Shown here: positions 17,854 to 25,705 of the stretch, one piece after another
Layout: each line of letters begins with the position of its first letter
Numbering within the stretch: the stretch's first letter is position 1
Source of the DNA: Lachnospiraceae bacterium P6B14
GTDB lineage: Bacteria; Bacillota; Clostridia; Lachnospirales; Lachnospiraceae
Length of the DNA: 64,000 bases
NCBI GenBank assembly: GCA_000687695.1
Contig: JHWZ01000007.1
Location: forward strand, 1 to 64,000
Direction: 5' to 3'
The notes under the pieces: model-generated
Seen by the model: only the letters and a program-made list of their open reading frames with translations
Databases searched by the model: none
Told to the model about the DNA's origin: nothing
Made by a program: the position numbers and the translations under genes

Positions 17854-17933
17854 GCGCGAGACGCGGTCGTAGCTTTTCTTCCTCGCTCGCCCATATAAAG
17901 GGCTCCTCGGAAGAAAACTACTGCCGCTCGCGC
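17854..17933. repeat. Nested hairpin intergenic element B1 (family 1)
   Basis: Outer stem GCGCGAG (17854-17860) with CTCGCGC (17927-17933). Next GTAG with CTAC, then a 9-bp stem TTTTCTTCC (17874-17882) with GGAAGAAAA (17909-17917), and an apical GCCC-atataaa-GGGC. The internal loop TCGCTC on the 5' side is shared with element D1. It lies 6 bp after the rpoD stop. There is no U-tract. Confidence 0.75.
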
Positions 17934-17954
17934 TTCCGTAGCACTAGAGTACTC

Positions 17955-18175
17955 GCGTCCATACGGAGTAGACATCTGTTAGATCCGTAGGACCTCGGGA
18001 AAACGCCGTGTGCGAAGGGAACTCGTAGAGTTCCCGACACCGCTGCGTTTTGAAATGGAACACACGATGTGTTCATATATGCTCGAGGGCACAGCGAGAC
18101 AAGGATGACGAGCGCCGAGAGCTTATATACGCAACGTGGAGTCCGAAGGATCAACAGATGCTACGGTATGGACGC
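17955..18175. repeat. Composite nested hairpin element B2
   Basis: Perfect 10-bp outer stem GCGTCCATAC (17955-17964) with GTATGGACGC (18166-18175). Inside it CATCTGTT (17973-17980) pairs with AACAGATG (18153-18160), and GATCC with GGATC. The shell is filled with further hairpins: AAAACGC/GCGTTTT (18000-18051) around GGGAACTC-gta-GAGTTCCC, and GAACACA-cga-TGTGTTC (18058-18074). The shell arms match element E in reverse orientation. Element B1 with B2 fills the 343-bp gap between rpoD and trmK. Confidence 0.75.
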
Positions 18176-18190
18176 ATGGAGAAGTTAAAA

Positions 18191-18895
18191 ATGAAAATCA
18201 ACCTGTCTGTACGAATGAAGATGATAGTTGGATTAGTTCCGGATGGAATAACCATGGCGGATATCGGGACTGATCATGGGTATGTTGCCAGCTTTCTGGT
18301 GAAAGAAAAGAAGTATAAGAAAGCTATTGCGACGGATGTTAATGAAGGTCCGATAAAGAGGGCGAAAAAGAATATCGAGGCGCTTAGGCTTACGGATAAG
18401 ATTGAGACCAGGCTTGGGGACGGGCTAACTGTTTTAAATGATGGCGAGGTCGAGACTGTGGTGATCGCGGGGATGGGCGGGATGCTCATATGCGGGATGC
18501 TGTCGGAGAGTATGGATATTTTGAAAGGGATAAAGACTCTGGTGCTTCAACCGCAGTCTGATATTGAGGAAGTAAGACGTCATCTTCACAAGATAGGATT
18601 CAAGATCGAACGTGAGTCGATCTGTATGGAAGACGGTAAGTTTTATATCGCAATCCGTGCCGTGCATGGCGAGGAGGATACGCCGTATACTGATACGGAA
18701 TACAGGTTTTCGAGGATACTTGCAGAAGAAGGCGGGACTATTTTCAGAAGTTATATGAGGATGATGACCGACAAAATGGCATCATTGCTCGAAACGCTTG
18801 ATGCACCCGGGCTTGAGCTCGGTGAAAGGGCTACGGAGCGTAAGGAAGAGTTAAAGAAGGAAATAAAGGAGCTGAAGGAGAGCTTCTATGATTAG
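18191..18895 (+). CDS. trmK: tRNA (adenine(22)-N1)-methyltransferase TrmK
   Basis: SAM-dependent methyltransferase modifying A22 of bacterial tRNAs, 234 aa. The Rossmann motif I is ADIGTDHGYVASFL, the downstream catalytic loop is VVIAGMGGMLI, and LQPQSDIEEVRRHL follows. The C-terminal charged helix (ERKEELKKEIKELKE) is the coiled-coil typical of TrmK. Start 18191 follows GGAGAAG at 7 bp. Longer in-frame starts reach back into the repeat element and encode unrelated residues. Its place after rpoD is the conserved Firmicutes order. Confidence 0.92.
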   Translation: MKINLSVRMKMIVGLVPDGITMADIGTDHGYVASFLVKEKKYKKAIATDVNEGPIKRAKKNIEALRLTDKIETRLGDGLTVLNDGEVETVVIAGMGGMLICGMLSESMDILKGIKTLVLQPQSDIEEVRRHLHKIGFKIERESICMEDGKFYIAIRAVHGEEDTPYTDTEYRFSRILAEEGGTIFRSYMRMMTDKMASLLETLDAPGLELGERATERKEELKKEIKELKESFYD

Positions 18896-18958
18896 TAACT
18901 GCTTGATATTTTTACAGATGGAAAATGGGAAGTATGAACATCAAATGGAGGGCATGAT

Positions 18959-20608
18959 ATGAAGATTTATTTGGAAGGAAATGAGATCGAGGTTGCGTCC
19001 GGGACCACGCTTAGGGATTTGGCGGAAAAGCATGCTTCCGAGTACCCTTATCCGCTTATCATGGCGAAGGTAAACGGAAGAGTGCAGGAGTTTTATCATA
19101 CTGTAGAGGAAGGGAGTCATGTAAAACTTTGCACGATGCAGGATAATGATGGTATGCGTGTGTATGAGCGTGGTATAACAATGCTCGTATTAAAGGCTAT
19201 ACATGAGATCGTTCCCGCAAATAAGCTTGAAGGTGTAAAGGTTGAATATACGCTTTACACGGGACATTTTTGTCATATATTCGGAAAGATCGATCTTGAT
19301 CAAAAGCTTTTGGATCTGATCGAAGATAAAATGCGAGAGTATGTAGCTGCTGATCTGCAGTTCCAGAAGCGAGTGATCCGTACGAGAGATGCCGAGGAGA
19401 TGTTCGGACTCCTTAATATGAACTCAAAAGTACAGCTTTCAAAATATCGCAGAAACTCACGTATGACAGTGTATGAACTCGGTGAGTATACTGACTATTT
19501 TTACGGAGCAATGCCATATAGTACGGGAGTTTTGGGTGATTTTAAACTCCAGCTTTACATGGACGGATTTGTATTTATCTTACCAAAGAAAAATGAGCCG
19601 GACAAGATCCAGGATTTCAGAGTATCAAAGAAGTTTTTCGATGTGATGCAGTATACAAATGACTGGATTGAAATGATGGGAGTATCAAATGTCGGAGAAC
19701 TGAATGATGTTATCGTTCGTGGTGAGTTCACTGAGCTTATGAGCACTCAGGAGGCTCTGCATGAGAAGAAGATTGGCGATATCGCCGAGCAGATAGTAGA
19801 GAGCGGAGCGAGGATCGTTACTATTGCAGGTCCTTCGTCCTCAGGAAAGACTACATTCTCATACAGACTTTCGACACAGCTTAAGACGCTTGGTGTCAAT
19901 CCGCATCCGATCGGACTTGATGATTATTTTGTTAACCGTGAGGATACTCCGAAGGATGAGGATGGAAAGTATAATTATGAATGCATAGAGGCCATCGATA
20001 CTGCAGGCTTCCAGGAAGATATGATGAATCTTCTGGATGGTAAGAGCGTACAGCTTCCGACTTATAATTTCATCACCGGAAGACGTCAATACGACAAGCC
20101 GTTTTTGCAGATAGGAGATAATGATATTCTTGTTATCGAGGGTATACATGGCCTGAATGATAAGCTTACAAGTCAAATTCCTGATGATGAGAAATTCAGG
20201 ATATATATTTCGGCGCTGACAACATTAAATCTCGATGATCACAACCGTATCCCGACCACTGACGGTCGACTGATACGCCGTATCATCAGGGATGCAAGGA
20301 CTCGGGGAAATACAGCGCAGAGAACCATAGCTATGTGGGACAGCGTAAGAAGGGGCGAGGAGCAGAACATCTTCCCGTTCCAGGAAAGAGCTGATGTGAT
20401 TTTTAACTCGGCTTTGATTTATGAGCTTGCGGCGATGAAGCTGTATGCGGATCCTGTGCTTTTCCAGGTGCCGCAGGATTCGCCTGAGTATTCGGAGGCT
20501 CAGAGGTTACTTAAGTTCCTTGATTATTTTCTTCCGGTAGATCCGCATCATGTGCCGCTTAATTCGGTGCTTAGAGAGTTTATCGGCGGAGGTATATTGT
20601 TAGGATAA
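18959..20608 (+). CDS. Nucleoside kinase with TGS and threonyl-tRNA synthetase-like domains
   Basis: 549 aa. Residues 1-60 form a TGS domain (MKIYLEGNEIEV, ending VKLCTMQD). A middle region resembles the second additional (editing-type) domain of threonyl-tRNA synthetase (TGHFCHIFGKIDL). The C-terminal half is a uridine-kinase-like P-loop kinase with Walker A GPSSSGKTTFS near residue 300, LDDYFVNRED, and VIEGIHGLND. The combination is a known Firmicutes and Thermotogae architecture annotated as nucleoside kinase, and the natural nucleoside is not settled. GGAGG precedes the start. The RNase P RNA gene begins 15 bp after its stop. Confidence 0.85.
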   Translation: MKIYLEGNEIEVASGTTLRDLAEKHASEYPYPLIMAKVNGRVQEFYHTVEEGSHVKLCTMQDNDGMRVYERGITMLVLKAIHEIVPANKLEGVKVEYTLYTGHFCHIFGKIDLDQKLLDLIEDKMREYVAADLQFQKRVIRTRDAEEMFGLLNMNSKVQLSKYRRNSRMTVYELGEYTDYFYGAMPYSTGVLGDFKLQLYMDGFVFILPKKNEPDKIQDFRVSKKFFDVMQYTNDWIEMMGVSNVGELNDVIVRGEFTELMSTQEALHEKKIGDIAEQIVESGARIVTIAGPSSSGKTTFSYRLSTQLKTLGVNPHPIGLDDYFVNREDTPKDEDGKYNYECIEAIDTAGFQEDMMNLLDGKSVQLPTYNFITGRRQYDKPFLQIGDNDILVIEGIHGLNDKLTSQIPDDEKFRIYISALTTLNLDDHNRIPTTDGRLIRRIIRDARTRGNTAQRTIAMWDSVRRGEEQNIFPFQERADVIFNSALIYELAAMKLYADPVLFQVPQDSPEYSEAQRLLKFLDYFLPVDPHHVPLNSVLREFIGGGILLG

Positions 20609-20623
20609 ATTACGTAAATAATT

Positions 20624-21016
20624 GAGCGGTGCGGGTGATCGCGGGCGTATTTTTACGCGCGAGGAAAGTCCGGGCTACACAGGGCAGGTTGCCGGATAAC
20701 GTCCGGCGGAGGAGACTCCCGGGAAAGTGCAACAGAAATTATACCGCTCGTCAGTTCACTTTTTAATTGTTTCACAGTCTAAAGATGGGTAAGACAGTTA
20801 AAAAGCGAGCTGGCGAGTAAGGGTGAAATGGCGAGGTAAGAGCTCACCGCTTCGGTGGTAACATCGGAGGCGTATGTAAACCCCATCCGTAGCAAGACCA
20901 AGCAGAAGACCATACGGCGGCCCGTCGTGTCTTCGGGTAGGTTGCTTGAGGCCGTCGGTAACGGCGGTCCTAGATAGATGATCACCTATTACAGAACCCG
21001 GCTTATAGCACCGCTT
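20624..21016 (+). ncRNA. rnpB: RNase P RNA component, bacterial class A
   Basis: Catalytic RNA that trims tRNA 5' leaders. Diagnostic segments: GAGGAAAGTCCGGGCT (P4 5' half region) near 20661, CACAGGGCAGGTTGCC, CAACAGAAA, GGGTGAAATGGCGAGGTAAG, GGTAAACCCCA-like joining sequence, AGATAGATGATC and ACAGAACCCGGCTTA (P4 3' half) near 20990. The ends pair: AGCGGTGC at the 5' end with GCACCGCT at the 3' end (P1). The P1 through P4 order and about 393 nt length fit type A. I see no clear promoter in the 15 bp before it. It may share the upstream transcript or have a promoter inside the kinase gene. Confidence 0.95.
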
Positions 21017-21031
21017 ATTATGTAAACTTAA

Positions 21032-21180
21032 CGGAACACACCGTAGAAACTGTTGTTCCTACGGGATCCGTTTGCACCATTCGAAAACGTAGCACTGCAT
21101 GGCACCAAAAAACGGTGCCTACGCAGTGACGTTTTCGACAGTCCCTTCGGAACAAACAGTTTCTTACTCCGTGTGTTCCG
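21032..21180. repeat. Nested hairpin intergenic element C (family 2, full copy)
   Basis: Five nested stems in 149 bp. CGGAACACAC (21032-21041) pairs with GTGTGTTCCG (21171-21180), GAAACTGTT (21046-21054) with AACAGTTTC (21155-21163), GTTCC with GGAAC, and GGGA with TCCC. TCGAAAACGT (21081-21090) pairs with ACGTTTTCGA (21129-21138). Innermost is the core: CACTGC, AT, GGCACC, loop AAAAAAC, GGTGCC, TAC, GCAGTG. It lies 16 bp after rnpB and before the M29 peptidase, filling most of that gap. Confidence 0.85.
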
Positions 21181-21249
21181 CGGGAGCTATGCAGAAAAAT
21201 AGATCGGTGCGTGGGGCGCCGATAAATTTTGAGGAGAATAGTATTTTTG

Positions 21250-23280
21250 ATGGATGAGTTGGAAGTAGAAGAACGCTTTGAGATGGCCTGCGAGAGGCTG
21301 CGCGAGTGGGTGGCTGAGAATGAAGCATCCTCTTTGCCGGAGGAGTTTCGCGAGTATATGAAAGTACAGGCGGGGTTACTTGAACACTGTGTGGCCGTGT
21401 GCAATGATCCCAAGAAGATGGCTACGGCTGAGGTTAACAGCGTTTTATACAGTGATATAGCAGGAGATGCATACGAAAAGTCGTTTACCAATCCGAGAGT
21501 ATGCGCTGAGCGTTTTAAAAAGTATGGAGACAAAACCGCTCAGGAATTAAACTGGATCGCGACCAATATCAGAGAGGTTATAGTTTCGTCATATGAGAAA
21601 GATGTATGGACGTTGCTGATTTGGATCGAATTATTCTTAGAGATTGCAGGCTTTCTTGCAGATGATCCGGAAACAAATGAAATAGAGTCGTCGATTAAGG
21701 AAATGATCTATTATTTTGTTCATGACTATGATGAGCTTCGAGTAGATAAATCAATAAATAAGTTGGTCGTTTCGGATGATGATAGTTTGGTTTATCAGCT
21801 CCTTATGAACAGAGACCACAGTGACGAGTCATTTTTGTATGAATATGGTGAGTTTATATCCGACAATGAGATAAAGGTACTTAAGTATCTGAATACAATG
21901 AGCGATGATGAGCTCGAGAAGATGGCTGAGACCTATACCGAGGGTTATAAGAAAGGATTTGAACTCGCGGGGATCGACCTCGGACAGAAAGAAACCGTCG
22001 AAATAAGATATCCGATCGGGTTTGAGCCGATGGTTAAAAAAGCTGTCTTACAGTTAGATAAGATGGGACTTAAGCCGACTTTCAGAAGGCAGACAAATAC
22101 AAAAGCTATCGGTGTGATCTCTACTCCTGCAAACAGACAGTATCTGCATGATCACAGATTTGATGATGCACTGTATCTGAATAATGCGTTGGTCAGCGAG
22201 AAACTGAAGCATGCAAAGAAGTCCTTTGAAGAGTATAAAGACTATGCGATCACCTATGCAGGGCCGGCTGTTATCGAGACATTTGGTGAAAAACTGTTTG
22301 TACCGGAGGTAAAGCCTGAAGCCCCGAAGTATACCAAGGAGCAGGAAGAAGTAAGTCTCGGATATCGCAGGGATTACATGATCATGCAGGATGATTACAT
22401 CCCGGGAGATAAAAGGAGCTTTACGATCATCGCTTATCCGATCCCTGAGATCGGCGATGAGTTTGACGATATTTTTAAAGAAACAGTCAGGATCAATACG
22501 CTTGATAAGGATATGTATCAAAGGATACACCAGGCGATCATCGATGCGCTCGATACCGGGGAATATGTCAGAGTACAGGGGCGCGGTGATAATCAGACTG
22601 ATATGAAGGTTATGCTTCATGAGCTTAATGATCCACAAAAACAGACAAACTTTGAGAACTGTCTGGCTGATGTAAATATCCCTGTCGGAGAGGTGTTTAC
22701 TTCACCGGTTTTGACCGGATCAGAAGGAACGTTACATGTATCAAGAGTGTTCCTGAACGGCCTTAAATACGATGATCTGAAGATCACCTTTAAGGATGGA
22801 ATGATCACCGATTATGAATGCGGTAACTATCCAGATAAGGCTGAAGGTAAGGCATATATAAAGGAAAATGTGCTTCATAACCATGAAACACTGCCGATAG
22901 GCGAGTTCGCTATCGGAACCAACACCGCAGCTTATGTGATGGGTCGAAAATACGATATCGAGGCAAAACTGCCTATCCTGATTGCTGAAAAAACAGGTCC
23001 GCACTTCGCTGTGGGAGATACCTGCTACTCGATGAGCGAGGATGTCGTGGTCCATAATCCTGACGGCAAGGAGATCATCGCAAAGGATAACGAACGATCG
23101 ATCTTAAGAAAGACCGATATAAAGAAGGCGTATTTCCAGTGCCATACCGATATCACGATACCGTTCGACGAGCTCGGAAAGATTTCTGTCTTTACAAAGT
23201 CGGGTGATGAGGCTATAATCATTCAGGATGGACGATTTGTCCTTCCAGGTACAGAAACGCTGAATGAGCCATTGAACTAA
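21250..23280 (+). CDS. M29-like aminopeptidase with long N-terminal extension
   Basis: 676 aa, far longer than the roughly 400 aa of AmpS-type M29 metallopeptidases. The C-terminal 400 residues carry the family pattern: IPVGEVFTSPV (first metal Glu), GTLHVSRVFLNG, LPIGEFAIGTNTAAY (second Glu), GPHFAVGDTCYS (His) and VVVHNPDGKEI. Cytosolic two-metal aminopeptidase activity is therefore likely. The first 270 residues are acidic, mainly helical and unrecognised. ATG 21250 is preceded by GAGGAG with 13-bp spacing. The in-frame TTG at 21247 would give a better distance and cannot be excluded. Confidence 0.72.
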   Translation: MDELEVEERFEMACERLREWVAENEASSLPEEFREYMKVQAGLLEHCVAVCNDPKKMATAEVNSVLYSDIAGDAYEKSFTNPRVCAERFKKYGDKTAQELNWIATNIREVIVSSYEKDVWTLLIWIELFLEIAGFLADDPETNEIESSIKEMIYYFVHDYDELRVDKSINKLVVSDDDSLVYQLLMNRDHSDESFLYEYGEFISDNEIKVLKYLNTMSDDELEKMAETYTEGYKKGFELAGIDLGQKETVEIRYPIGFEPMVKKAVLQLDKMGLKPTFRRQTNTKAIGVISTPANRQYLHDHRFDDALYLNNALVSEKLKHAKKSFEEYKDYAITYAGPAVIETFGEKLFVPEVKPEAPKYTKEQEEVSLGYRRDYMIMQDDYIPGDKRSFTIIAYPIPEIGDEFDDIFKETVRINTLDKDMYQRIHQAIIDALDTGEYVRVQGRGDNQTDMKVMLHELNDPQKQTNFENCLADVNIPVGEVFTSPVLTGSEGTLHVSRVFLNGLKYDDLKITFKDGMITDYECGNYPDKAEGKAYIKENVLHNHETLPIGEFAIGTNTAAYVMGRKYDIEAKLPILIAEKTGPHFAVGDTCYSMSEDVVVHNPDGKEIIAKDNERSILRKTDIKKAYFQCHTDITIPFDELGKISVFTKSGDEAIIIQDGRFVLPGTETLNEPLN

Positions 23281-23287
23281 AGCTCTC

Positions 23288-23378
23288 GCGCAATGGTAGC
23301 TTTATATCCTCGCTCGCACGAATACGAACTGAAACAGTTCGTTGTGCTCACTCGGATATAAACTACCGCCGCTCGCGC
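23288..23378. repeat. Nested hairpin intergenic element D1 (family 1)
   Basis: GCGC (23288-23291) with GCGC (23375-23378). GGTAG (23295-23299) pairs with CTACC (23363-23367), TTTATATCC (23301-23309) with GGATATAAA (23354-23362), and GCAC with GTGC. The apical ACGAACTG-aaa-CAGTTCGT is 23324-23342. The 5' internal loop TCGCTCG and flanking GCCGCTCGCGC are shared with B1. Begins 8 bp after the M29 gene stop. Confidence 0.78.
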
Positions 23379-23389
23379 ATAAGTAATTA

Positions 23390-23467
23390 GCATCGGCGGC
23401 AGGAGTATTCTCACAGCGAACCAGCGAAGCTGTGAGTCGTGAGAATAGCTCCGACAGCGCCCGATGC
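23390..23467. repeat. Nested hairpin element D2 with alternative pairings
   Basis: GCATCGG (23390-23396) pairs with CCGATGC (23461-23467), and GGAG with CTCC. The inner arm ATTCTCAC (23407-23414) can pair with GTGAGAAT (23439-23446), while the overlapping CTCACAGC (23410-23417) can pair with GCTGTGAG (23429-23436). The two inner stems share five bases, so they exclude each other in full form. Ends 33 bp before purE. Confidence 0.7.
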
Positions 23468-23500
23468 GGCTGTTATATAATTAGAATGGAGGAAAATGTT

Positions 23501-24013
23501 ATGCCAAAAGTAGGAATCCTGATGGGAAGCGATTCTGATCTGCCGATCATGAAAAAAGCTTCCGACACACTTGAAGAGTTGGGAATCGATTATGAGATGA
23601 CGATCATATCTGCGCATCGCATGCCGGATATTTTTGTTGATTATGCGTCTCATGCGCAGGATAGAGGAGTAAAGGTTATCATTGCCGGTGCCGGCGGTGC
23701 GGCGCATCTTCCGGGCATGTGTGCGGCTCTTTTTGATCTGCCTGTCATCGGTATTCCGATCCATACGAAGAGTGTCGGTGGAGTTGACTCACTTTACTCT
23801 ATCGTTCAGATGCCAAGCGGAATCCCGGTAGCAACAGTAGCTATCGACGGATCAACAAACGCGGCGCTTCTTGCTGCCGAGATGCTGGCAATATCGGATG
23901 ATGAGCTTCATCAGAAACTCAAGGACTATCGTCAGAAAATGAAGGACGGCGTTATCAAAAAAGGCGAGAAGCTAAACAAGCTCGGAGCCAAGGCTTATAT
24001 TGAGGAGATGTAA
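23501..24013 (+). CDS. purE: N5-carboxyaminoimidazole ribonucleotide mutase PurE
   Basis: Purine biosynthesis enzyme converting N5-CAIR to CAIR (class I PurE). 170 aa. Signatures are the N-terminal GILMGSDSDLPIM phosphate/substrate loop, SAHRMPD with the catalytic His, AGAGGAAHLPGM and GVDSLYSIVQMPSG. Start 23501 follows GGAGG at 9 bp. Upstream in-frame codons from 23432 lie within element D2 and are not homologous. It overlaps the next gene by one base (TAATG). No other pur genes are in the window. Confidence 0.96.
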   Translation: MPKVGILMGSDSDLPIMKKASDTLEELGIDYEMTIISAHRMPDIFVDYASHAQDRGVKVIIAGAGGAAHLPGMCAALFDLPVIGIPIHTKSVGGVDSLYSIVQMPSGIPVATVAIDGSTNAALLAAEMLAISDDELHQKLKDYRQKMKDGVIKKGEKLNKLGAKAYIEEM

Positions 24014-24861
24014 TGCTTTTTTGGTTGATCATTATCGTTGTGATAGTTGTCATGCTCGCGTATGGCTATCTTTCTAATTATCACCTCGTTACGACCAAGT
24101 ATCGCCTGACGACATCAAAGGTCACGTCGCCAAAAACCTTTGTTTTGCTCTCGGATCTGCATTGCTGTAAGCATGGAAAGGATTATAACAGGCTTATAAA
24201 CAGGGTGCGTGTGCTGTCACCTGATTACATTTTTATTCCCGGTGATATGATCACAAAGCACATGAGTGTATCCGATAAAAGAGTGCAACAGGTGCTCAGG
24301 CTTTTATCTGAGCTGAAAAGAATATGTCCTGTTTATTATGCTCCGGGTAACCATGAGATCAGGCTGTATGATGAATATGATGCATACAAGGCTGAACTAA
24401 AAAAGCTTGGTATCACGTATATTGAAAACGAGCATATTGATCTGGCTGATAATATAAAAGTTTACGGACTTGATCTGCCGCTGATACAGTACAGGACTAA
24501 GGACCTTATCAGTAAAGAGGATGTCGCAGAGCTGTTAAATACAGAATGCGCAGACGAAGAATCATATTCAATTCTGCTTGCGCATGATCCGAGATACTTT
24601 AAGGCATATGTAGCCTGGGGAGCTGATCTGACACTGTCGGGTCATGTGCATGGCGGAATAGTAAGGCTTCCTTTTTTGGGAGGACTTGTTTCTCCGTATC
24701 TGAGACTTTTTCCTAAATATGATGCGGGAGAGTTTAAAGAGGATAAAAAAACGATGATAGTCGGCAGGGGACTGGGAACTCACCATGTGAAGTTCAGATT
24801 TTTTAACCCACCGGAGGTCATCGAAATTAGGCTTGAGCCCGGACGAGTTATACAGTCATAG
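24013..24861 (+). CDS. Membrane-anchored metallophosphoesterase (YkuE-like)
   Basis: 282 aa. One N-terminal TM helix (LFWLIIIVVIVVMLAYGYL) is followed by a calcineurin-like phosphoesterase fold: VLLSDLHCCKHG (metal D and H), PGDMITK, YAPGNHEIR, LAHDP and LSGHVHGG. This order matches the YkuE/YaeI group, which acts on lipid-linked or UDP-sugar-type substrates at the membrane face. The actual substrate here is unknown. The start overlaps the purE stop, which suggests coupling. A 26-bp gap separates it from scpA. Confidence 0.88.
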   Translation: MLFWLIIIVVIVVMLAYGYLSNYHLVTTKYRLTTSKVTSPKTFVLLSDLHCCKHGKDYNRLINRVRVLSPDYIFIPGDMITKHMSVSDKRVQQVLRLLSELKRICPVYYAPGNHEIRLYDEYDAYKAELKKLGITYIENEHIDLADNIKVYGLDLPLIQYRTKDLISKEDVAELLNTECADEESYSILLAHDPRYFKAYVAWGADLTLSGHVHGGIVRLPFLGGLVSPYLRLFPKYDAGEFKEDKKTMIVGRGLGTHHVKFRFFNPPEVIEIRLEPGRVIQS

Positions 24862-24887
24862 CGTGCTCGAACCGCGAAAGGATTTTT

Positions 24888-25679
24888 ATGGCAATAAATG
24901 TTAAACTTGAGGTCTTTGACGGACCGCTCGATCTGCTGTTACATCTGATCGAGAAGAATAAAGTTGATATTTTTGATATACCGATAGTTATCATTACGGA
25001 CCAGTATCTTGACTATGTGTCTCAGATGCAGGAGCGTAATATGGATGTCATGAGCGAGTTTCTCGTGATGGCAGCGACACTTCTTCGTATAAAGTCAAAG
25101 ATGCTCCTTCCGAAGGATGAAAATGATGACGAAGAGGAAGAAGAGGATCCACGTCAGGAGCTCGTCGAAAGACTTTTGGAGTACAAGCTCTATAAGTATG
25201 CATCGTTCGAGCTTAAGGATCGTCAGCTTGATGCAGGAAAGGTGTTTTACAAGGAGCCCACTATCCCTGATGAGGTAAAAAACTTCGATGAGGGTGTTGA
25301 CTATGACGAGCTTTTGAGTGATGTGACCTTGGCGAAGCTTCAGGAGGTTTTCGACATGGTCATGCAGAAGCAGGTTGACAAGATCGATCCGATCAGAAGT
25401 AAGTTCGGTGAGATCGAAAAAGAGGATATAAATATCGAGGATCAGATGATCCATGTTGAGGAATACGCAATGCTGCACGGAAGGTTTTCTTTCAGGCAGC
25501 TTTTGGAGGAGAAAAAAGGAAAGAGCTATCTGATTGTTACTTTTATGAGCGTTTTGGAGCTCATGAAAACAGGAATCCTCAAGATCGTTCAGGATTCGCT
25601 TTTTGGAGAGATAGAGATAGAATACAATAATAAGAATAAAAATGCCATAAAGAAAGAGGGCGCGCCTGCAAACGCGTAA
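24888..25679 (+). CDS. scpA: Segregation and condensation protein A
   Basis: Kleisin subunit of the SMC-ScpAB condensin, bridging SMC heads. 263 aa. N-terminal LEVFDGPLDLLLHLIEKNKVDI with DIPI, then SEFLVMAATLLRIKSKMLLP, an acidic central stretch (about residues 82-90, run of D and E), and a C-terminal winged helix (SFRQLLEEKKGKSYLIVTF). AAAGGA precedes the start at 5 bp. Adjacent to scpB, and smc itself is at 60935 in this window. Confidence 0.95.
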   Translation: MAINVKLEVFDGPLDLLLHLIEKNKVDIFDIPIVIITDQYLDYVSQMQERNMDVMSEFLVMAATLLRIKSKMLLPKDENDDEEEEEDPRQELVERLLEYKLYKYASFELKDRQLDAGKVFYKEPTIPDEVKNFDEGVDYDELLSDVTLAKLQEVFDMVMQKQVDKIDPIRSKFGEIEKEDINIEDQMIHVEEYAMLHGRFSFRQLLEEKKGKSYLIVTFMSVLELMKTGILKIVQDSLFGEIEIEYNNKNKNAIKKEGAPANA

Positions 25680-25705
25680 CCAGGCGCAAAATAAAGGAGA
25701 GAGTG

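Noticed and set aside
18050-18190. N-terminal extension of trmK
   Set aside because: The extra codons fall in repeat element B2, have no homology to TrmK, and a good ribosome site exists before ATG 18191.
23476-23481. TATAAT as a purE promoter
   Set aside because: A perfect -10-like hexamer, but the best -35 (CCGACA, 23451-23456) is 19 bp away and inside element D2. Not strong enough to list as a feature.
23432-23500. N-terminal extension of purE
   Set aside because: Encoded by repeat element D2. PurE begins at the GILMGSDSD segment right after ATG 23501 with GGAGG upstream.
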